NCBI GenBank assembly: GCA_041744735.1 | Contig: JBGTKH010000665.1 | Coordinates: 1 to 10,603 of the forward strand | DNA length: 10,603 nt | Origin: JBGTKH01 sp041744735 | GTDB taxonomy: Bacteria; Planctomycetota; Planctomycetia; Pirellulales; Pirellulaceae | Direction of reading: 5' to 3' | Shown here: one piece after another, positions 6,330-10,603 of the stretch | Position numbering within the stretch: the first letter of the stretch is position 1 | Layout: each line of letters starts with the position of its first letter | The notes under the pieces: generated by a model | Database searches by the model: none | Told to the model about the DNA's origin: nothing | The model's input: the letters and a program-made list of their open reading frames with translations, nothing else | Made by a program: the position numbers and the translations under genes

Positions 6330-6640
6330 CTAATTGTCGGCGGCTGATTCCTTCAATACTTTGCCCGCGAACTGTGCGCCATTCGTCGTAAGGACGAAAC
6401 AGGTCGCGCTGGTGAAGTTGAGGCTGCCGCTGGGACGAAACGAGCGATGCGGGTCACCGTAGACGGACGATTCCTGGCCGTGCTGAGCATAACCTTTGGT
6501 AACCAACCAGCGGAGATCGCTGATGGTAAGCCCGGTCTCGTACAGCGGGTCAATTTCAATGGCAAAGTCCCACACGTCCGCGCCGGCGTCGCATCCCCTG
6601 TAATGTCATTTTGAACCGTAGTCAAGATCTTTTCGATGGC
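6330..6640 (-). pseudogene. Small protein of unknown function with a probable frameshift near its start
   Basis: From 6575 down to 6330 the minus strand reads an 81-residue stretch beginning at a GTG codon (WDFAIEIDPLYETGLTISDL, then RWLVTKGYAQHGQE, YGDPHRSFRPSGSLNFTSATCFVL and FAGKVLKES). It looks like a genuine compact protein domain; I have a vague impression of planctomycete hypothetical proteins but cannot name a family. The frame continues upstream as DAGADV, then meets a stop. A second frame ending in the same place reads IEKILTTVQNDITGDA, a plausible N-terminus from about 6640 or the TTG at 6625. One missing base near 6585-6590 would join them. It is therefore either a broken gene, a sequencing error, or an intact short protein starting at the GTG. 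It converges with the plus-strand gene ending at 6317. Confidence 0.5.
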
Positions 6641-6902
6641 TCCGTTCCCTGGTTACTAGCACAGACCGACCTGCTGCGGGAAGAGAGATGGGTGGGAATT
6701 GGTATCGAGCCGAAACGTCGCCGAGCCAAGGTTTGGCTTTGTCCGGCGCTGTAGGTCTTGTGAATCGCATCTTCAGTTGACTCCTCGGCGTTCAAGCCGG
6801 GAGAAACCGTAACAAGAAATATCTGTCGAATGAGAATCCGCGACATTGCATCGACCTCGGTTCCGTTGCCGAGTTTGGTTTGGAATCACTGGCACCAGGC
6901 AC
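6641..6902. other. Intergenic stretch without recognised gene
   Basis: About 260 bases between the frameshifted minus-strand gene and the GntR promoter. A 74-codon minus-strand frame (6622-6846, ATG start) fills most of it but has no recognisable motif, a serine/arginine-rich out-of-frame character and no clear ribosome site. I see no hairpin with a T run. Confidence 0.4.
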
Positions 6903-6931
6903 TTGCAAAGTGCATGCACTTTACCTACGAT
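6903..6931 (+). promoter_or_regulatory. Candidate promoter of the GntR-cytochrome-DUF1552 operon
   Basis: TTGCAA (6903-6908) and TACGAT (6926-6931) are spaced by exactly 17 bp. The -10 keeps the strongest consensus positions TA...T. Transcription would start near 6938, about 38 nt before the GntR start codon. The spacer is almost entirely occupied by a perfect palindrome, as expected for a repressed promoter. Confidence 0.45.
6907..6922. promoter_or_regulatory. Perfect 16-bp palindrome, candidate operator
   Basis: AAAGTGCATGCACTTT is identical to its reverse complement. A third half-site GCACTT lies just upstream (6899-6904), so GCACTT, AAGTGC and GCACTT follow one another. It lies between the -35 and -10 boxes and 53 bases before the GntR start. 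GntR/FCD regulators bind short palindromes and commonly repress their own promoters, so it is a natural site for the adjacent regulator. The sequence differs from the familiar TGGT-ACCA cores of FadR and PdhR. Confidence 0.5.
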
Positions 6932-6975
6932 GCATTGACTTGAATTTGGTGACTCACCATGCGAGACGTTAAACT

Positions 6976-7668
6976 ATGCCTGTGTTGGCTCGAAAACGGC
7001 GATGGCGGAAGGTGCTGCGTAGCGAGAATGGGTCGCTAGTGGATGAGGTCTATGAGGCGATCATGGGCCGGATTCTTTCGGGGAAGTTGCCGAGTGCGGG
7101 TCCGATTAGCGAGGTTGAGTTGGCGCGCGAGTTGGGCGTGAGCCGGACGCCGGTGCATGATGCTTTGCGGCAGTTGGCTAAAGATGGGCTGGTGATACAG
7201 TCGCACAATCGGCGGGCGATTGTGGCGAAGTTCACGGCCGACGACGTGTACGAGATTTTCGAGATGCGCAAGCTGCTCGAAGGACACGCGGCGGAATTGG
7301 CGGCGGGGCGGATGGATCGGCGGCAGCTTGTGCCGCTGCGCGAGGCAGCGGAGAGTTTGAAGGACGGGCTGGACGCGGCCGATTGGGCGCAGCGCTGGGC
7401 CGACTTCGACGAGACGTTTCATCGCGTGATCGCCACTGCCTCGGGCCTGCCGCGATTGTGCCAAGACATCCTGCGCTATCGCACGCTGCATCGCGGCTTC
7501 AACAAACTCTCGACCGATCCCGAAGGATTGCGGCAGGCGCTGGCCGAACACGAAAACATCCTCGACGCGCTGGAGGCCCGCGACGCCCGCGCGGCGCGGC
7601 AGCGCATGGTCGCTCACGTCGCCGCGTGGCAGGACCACTTCATTCGTACTTTCCCCGCTACGACCTAA
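6976..7668 (+). CDS. GntR-family transcriptional regulator with FCD domain
   Basis: A 230-residue regulator. The winged helix-turn-helix (about 20-85) has the family pattern DEVYEAIMGRILSGKL, ELARELGVSRTPVHDALRQLAKDGLV and a wing at NRRAIVAKF. The all-helical FCD ligand domain (about 90-220) keeps the metal-binding set Asp145, His149 (FDETFH), His192 (AEHENIL) and His214 (MVAHV). It should therefore bind a metal and a small carboxylate-type effector. Length is normal. An extra basic stretch (RKRRWRKVLR, 6-15) precedes the DNA-binding domain; later starts are possible because the ribosome site before 6976 is weak. The stop lies four bases before the next start, so it heads an operon with the cytochrome and DUF1552 genes and probably controls them and itself through the palindrome at 6907-6922. 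Effector unknown. Confidence 0.93.
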   Translation: MPVLARKRRWRKVLRSENGSLVDEVYEAIMGRILSGKLPSAGPISEVELARELGVSRTPVHDALRQLAKDGLVIQSHNRRAIVAKFTADDVYEIFEMRKLLEGHAAELAAGRMDRRQLVPLREAAESLKDGLDAADWAQRWADFDETFHRVIATASGLPRLCQDILRYRTLHRGFNKLSTDPEGLRQALAEHENILDALEARDARAARQRMVAHVAAWQDHFIRTFPATT

Positions 7669-7672
7669 CGAC

Positions 7673-9751
7673 ATGAATGTACGCTTCGCAATCGCCGCTC
7701 TCATTTGCCTGGCCGCCGCGCGGGGGTTAGCCGTTGAATTGCCGCGGCCCGGTGAGTTGCCGCGGGCCGATGGGGACGGATTCCGCCGCACGGTCGCGCC
7801 GTTCTTTCAAAGATACTGCATCGACTGTCACGGACCGGATACGCAGGAAGCGAAGCTCGCGCTGCACAACATCGACGCGGACTTGATCGGCGGCGAGCAA
7901 CTGGAGACGTGGCGCATGATCGGCGAGCAGTTGCAATTCGGCGACATGCCGCCCGAAGGCGAACCGCGGCCCGACGCGGCCGCTCTGCAAGGCGTGCTCA
8001 ATTGGATTCGGCAGGAGTTGCTAAAGACGCAACTGCCGGGCGTCGTGACGGAAGAGAAACTGCTACTGCCCGAATTCGGCAATTATGTGGATCATCAGTT
8101 TCTGTTCGGCCAGCGGCTGCCGCAAGTGGTTCCGGCGCCGCCACGTGTGTGGCGATTGCGGCCGTCGGTATACGACTCGATCGCGCCGCGGCTGGCTGAA
8201 GGGGTGAGCGGCCTGGCGAACGCGCTAAATGAACTGGACGGCGCGGAATTCAAGGATTTCGCGTCGCCGTATTTCCTCGACGAGGCTTCGACTCAGCAGT
8301 TGTTCGGCAACGCGAAGAAGATCGCCGAGGCTCAACTCGCGCCGAACTCCAGAGATCAGGTCTTCAAACAACTGGTCCGCGACGATGGCTCGCCCGACGC
8401 AAAGACGGTCGACGCGGCGATCGAGACGGCGTTTCGCAAAGCGTTGGGGCGTGGGCCGACGGAAGACGAGCGTCAACGTTACTTGGGTCTGTATGAAAAG
8501 TCAGCCGGCATCGGCGGCTATAAGTCGGCGGCCAAGGCGCTGCTGACGGCGGTCCTCATGCAGCCCGAGTTCCTGTTTCGGCAGGAGTTGGGAGGCGGCA
8601 GACCTGATGAACACGGCCGCGTGCGGCTTTCGCAGCGCGAGATCGCTTACGCTTTGTCGTACGCCGTGGCGAACCAGCCGCTGGACGAGTTCACGCGGGC
8701 GGCGGAGGCCGGAGAGTTGGCCACGGCCGAGCAAGTTGCCGCCGCGGTTCGCCGCCGCTTGCAGGACACTTCCATCAACTACGACAAGAACCCGCGAATT
8801 ATTCAGTTCTTTCGCGAGTATTTTCATTACCCGTTTGCCAGTGAGGTGTTCAAGGACGAGCCGGAAGGAGGTGAACACAAGTCGTCTCTGCTGGTTGCCG
8901 ATCTGGAGTTGACGATTAAGGAGATTCTGAAGCGGGACCAGCAGGTGTTGGCCGAGGTGCTCACGACGCGGAAGTATTTCGTCAACGCGGGCTACGGGCG
9001 AAAGCAGGAAGCCGACAAGATCGTGCCTCGCGACGACAAGACTCGCAAATATCAAACCGCGTTCAATTTGCCGTTGGATTGGAAGTGGGGCGCTCATCTG
9101 CAGCCGGTGTCGTTCGCGGAAGATGAGCGGGCGGGCGTGCTGACTCACCCGGCTTGGCTGGCGGCGTGGTCGGGGAATTTCGAGAACCACCCGGTACAGC
9201 GCGGCAAGTGGATTCGCGCGCATCTGCTGGGCGGCACGGTGCCGGATGTGCCGATCGGCGTTGACGCTCGCGTACCCGAAGCCGAGCACATGACGTTTCG
9301 CCAGCGGTTGAAGATGGCGACCGGCGCGGCGGAGTGCTGGCGGTGTCATCAGAAGATGGACCCACTGGGCGTGCCGTTCGAACGCTACGATCATTACGGG
9401 CGGTTGCAACGGCTGGATGCAGGTCAGCCGGTGGACACCAGCGGCAAGATTTCGCGCAGCCCATTCGCCGAGTTGCACCAGGATGTTTCCAGCCCGACGG
9501 AGATGATGGAGATTTTGGCCAAGTCGGAGCACGTCGAGCAGGTATTTGTGCGGCACGTGTTCCGCTATTTCATGGGCCGCAACGAGACGCTCGGCGATGC
9601 CAATACGCTGCAGGATGCGCACCGAGCGTATCGCGAGAGCGGCGGCAGTTACAATGAACTGGTGGTTTCGTTGCTGAGTTCGGATTCGTTCTTGTTTCGA
9701 CAAATGTCCATGGAACAAGGAATAACAGAAATATGGAGGACAGAAAGATGA
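7673..9751 (+). CDS. Planctomycete c-type cytochrome multidomain protein (PSCyt1/DUF1595/DUF1592/DUF1588/DUF1585)
   Basis: A 692-residue exported protein. Residues 1-20 form a signal peptide. PSCyt1 follows with the heme motif CIDCH (49-53) and GDMPP (90-94), whose Met92 could be the axial ligand. A segment at about 155-205 sits where DUF1587 usually lies but is divergent. DUF1595-like sequence covers about 240-305 (FRKALGRGPTEDERQRY to VLMQPEFLFRQE), DUF1592 about 315-440, and DUF1588 about 482-585 with RAGVLTHPAWLA, HPVQRGKWI and a second heme motif CWRCH (555-559) followed by KMDPLGVPFERYD. DUF1585 is about 600-678. Both heme sites are complete. The protein should act in the periplasm or planctomycete paryphoplasm, perhaps in electron transfer; no member of this architecture known to me has an established reaction. 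It is coupled to its neighbours: 4 bp after GntR, ATGA overlap with DUF1552. Confidence 0.95.
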   Translation: MNVRFAIAALICLAAARGLAVELPRPGELPRADGDGFRRTVAPFFQRYCIDCHGPDTQEAKLALHNIDADLIGGEQLETWRMIGEQLQFGDMPPEGEPRPDAAALQGVLNWIRQELLKTQLPGVVTEEKLLLPEFGNYVDHQFLFGQRLPQVVPAPPRVWRLRPSVYDSIAPRLAEGVSGLANALNELDGAEFKDFASPYFLDEASTQQLFGNAKKIAEAQLAPNSRDQVFKQLVRDDGSPDAKTVDAAIETAFRKALGRGPTEDERQRYLGLYEKSAGIGGYKSAAKALLTAVLMQPEFLFRQELGGGRPDEHGRVRLSQREIAYALSYAVANQPLDEFTRAAEAGELATAEQVAAAVRRRLQDTSINYDKNPRIIQFFREYFHYPFASEVFKDEPEGGEHKSSLLVADLELTIKEILKRDQQVLAEVLTTRKYFVNAGYGRKQEADKIVPRDDKTRKYQTAFNLPLDWKWGAHLQPVSFAEDERAGVLTHPAWLAAWSGNFENHPVQRGKWIRAHLLGGTVPDVPIGVDARVPEAEHMTFRQRLKMATGAAECWRCHQKMDPLGVPFERYDHYGRLQRLDAGQPVDTSGKISRSPFAELHQDVSSPTEMMEILAKSEHVEQVFVRHVFRYFMGRNETLGDANTLQDAHRAYRESGGSYNELVVSLLSSDSFLFRQMSMEQGITEIWRTER

Positions 9752-10603
9752 CCAGCATGAAGTTTGATCGGCGCACTTTCTTCCGTGGTACAACGCTTGG
9801 AATCGGCGGCCTGTACTTCGGATCGTTTATTCGGCAGCTTGAAGCGGCCACCGACGCGGCATCGCGGCCCGCGCGAGTGCTGTTCTTCGTGCAGGGCAAC
9901 GGCGTCTATCCGGCCGAGATTCAGCCGCAAGGCATCGAGCGGCCGAGGTCGCCTTCGACGTTGGAGGACCGCTCGCTCGCCGGTCACCAGTTGGCGTTCA
10001 GCTTTGAGCCGCTGCAACCGTGGACGAACAAGATGACGATGATCCACGGCCTGTCCGGCCGCATCGCCCGCGGCAGCCATAATTCCGGCTTCGCGGCTCT
10101 TGGGTGTTGGCCGATGAGCAAGAAGGATTACGGCGAGACGGTGGATGCGGCGATCGCTCGGCAACTGGGCGGTATTTATCGTCATGTCGGCCTGGGCGTC
10201 TCGAACGATCCTTCGTCGCTGGTTTACAACGTGACGTCGGCCGGCCGGGGCAAGGCTTTGCCGACGCTATTGAATCCCGTGATCGCTCACCAACAATTCT
10301 TCGCCGCCGGTGCCACGGGCGCGGCGCGGAAAGATTTTGACGTCGATACGAACCTGCTGGATTTCATGGCGGACGACGTCAAGCGGATGACCTCGCGGCT
10401 GGATGGTTCCGAGAAGGCGAAGCTGGAGCGTTACCTACAAGCATTCGAGGCGATGAGCGGCCGGCAGAGCCAACTGGCAAAGATGGCGGACCGCATTGCC
10501 AAAGCGACCCCAGCGATCGATCCGAAACTGGGCATTTTCAACGAGTCGCGGACCGAGCCAACCGGCGTGTTCGATCGCCTGGAAGCTCAGTTCGACATCG
10601 CTG
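9748..10603 (+). CDS. DUF1552 protein with Tat-type signal, cut by the window end
   Basis: The first 285 codons are present; the family is usually around 430-480 residues, so roughly the last third is missing. The N-terminus MTSMKFDRRTFFRG followed by a hydrophobic run (to about residue 28) is a twin-arginine signal (Arg8-Arg9), indicating folded export. The mature part opens with ARVLFFVQGNGVYP, typical of DUF1552, and continues with FEPLQPWTNKMTMIHGLSG and GSHNSGFAALGCWP. A ribosome site GGAGG (9735-9739) lies eight bases before the ATG, and this ATG overlaps the upstream stop as ATGA. A second ATG at 9757 is possible. DUF1552 genes habitually follow DUF1592/1588/1585 genes in planctomycetes, so the products probably act together outside the cytoplasm. 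The biochemical role is not known. Confidence 0.93.
   Translation, partial: MTSMKFDRRTFFRGTTLGIGGLYFGSFIRQLEAATDAASRPARVLFFVQGNGVYPAEIQPQGIERPRSPSTLEDRSLAGHQLAFSFEPLQPWTNKMTMIHGLSGRIARGSHNSGFAALGCWPMSKKDYGETVDAAIARQLGGIYRHVGLGVSNDPSSLVYNVTSAGRGKALPTLLNPVIAHQQFFAAGATGAARKDFDVDTNLLDFMADDVKRMTSRLDGSEKAKLERYLQAFEAMSGRQSQLAKMADRIAKATPAIDPKLGIFNESRTEPTGVFDRLEAQFDIA

Noticed and set aside
6622..6846. A 74-codon minus-strand open frame in the spacer before the GntR operon
   Set aside because: No recognisable motif, no clear ribosome site and unusual serine/arginine-rich composition; not enough to call a gene.
8501..9793. A 430-codon open frame on the minus strand opposite the cytochrome gene
   Set aside because: Shadow frame; the plus strand carries two heme motifs and family-specific segments throughout.

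Overview
The window looks like a chromosomal segment from a planctomycete, probably a Pirellulales-type organism. The right end encodes a planctomycete-type c-type cytochrome protein (PSCyt1 plus DUF1595/1592/1588/1585 domains) followed directly by a DUF1552 protein, a gene pair typical of this phylum. A membrane-anchored Ser/Thr-kinase-like protein at the left end fits the same origin. The assignment rests on protein families read by eye; no database was consulted.

Layout. (1) 83-1462, minus strand: a kinase-like protein with a degenerate active site, one transmembrane helix and a coiled-coil tail. (2) 1463-2420: no intact gene. It holds a short IS630-type transposase remnant (about 1723-1821, minus) and, next to it, a dense series of perfect hairpins ending in a strong intrinsic terminator read on the minus strand (1866-2145). 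Three of the hairpins carry GNRA-type loops on that strand, so I propose an undescribed structured non-coding RNA. (3) 2421-2759: a small unknown protein with its own candidate promoter. (4) 3004-3648: an orphan NarL/LuxR-type response regulator. (5) 3929-5893: a copper amine oxidase with the complete quinone and copper site and a His/Cys-rich tail. (6) 6024-6317: a small unknown protein whose 5' end is unclear. (7) 6330-about 6640, minus: a small protein gene that seems to be frameshifted near its start. (8) 6903-6931: a candidate promoter whose spacer holds a perfect 16-bp palindrome. It precedes a three-gene operon: a GntR/FCD regulator (6976-7668), the multidomain cytochrome protein (7673-9751) and a DUF1552 protein (9748 to beyond the window end).

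How they may work together. The operon is the best-supported unit: spacings are 4 bp and then an ATGA overlap, so the ligand-responsive regulator is probably co-expressed with the exported cytochrome and the Tat-exported DUF1552 protein. The palindrome between -35 and -10 suggests autorepression by that regulator. The amine oxidase, response regulator and small proteins show no firm functional link to each other; the amine oxidase has its own candidate promoter. The left third is accessory in character, with an IS remnant, a pseudokinase-like gene and non-coding structure.
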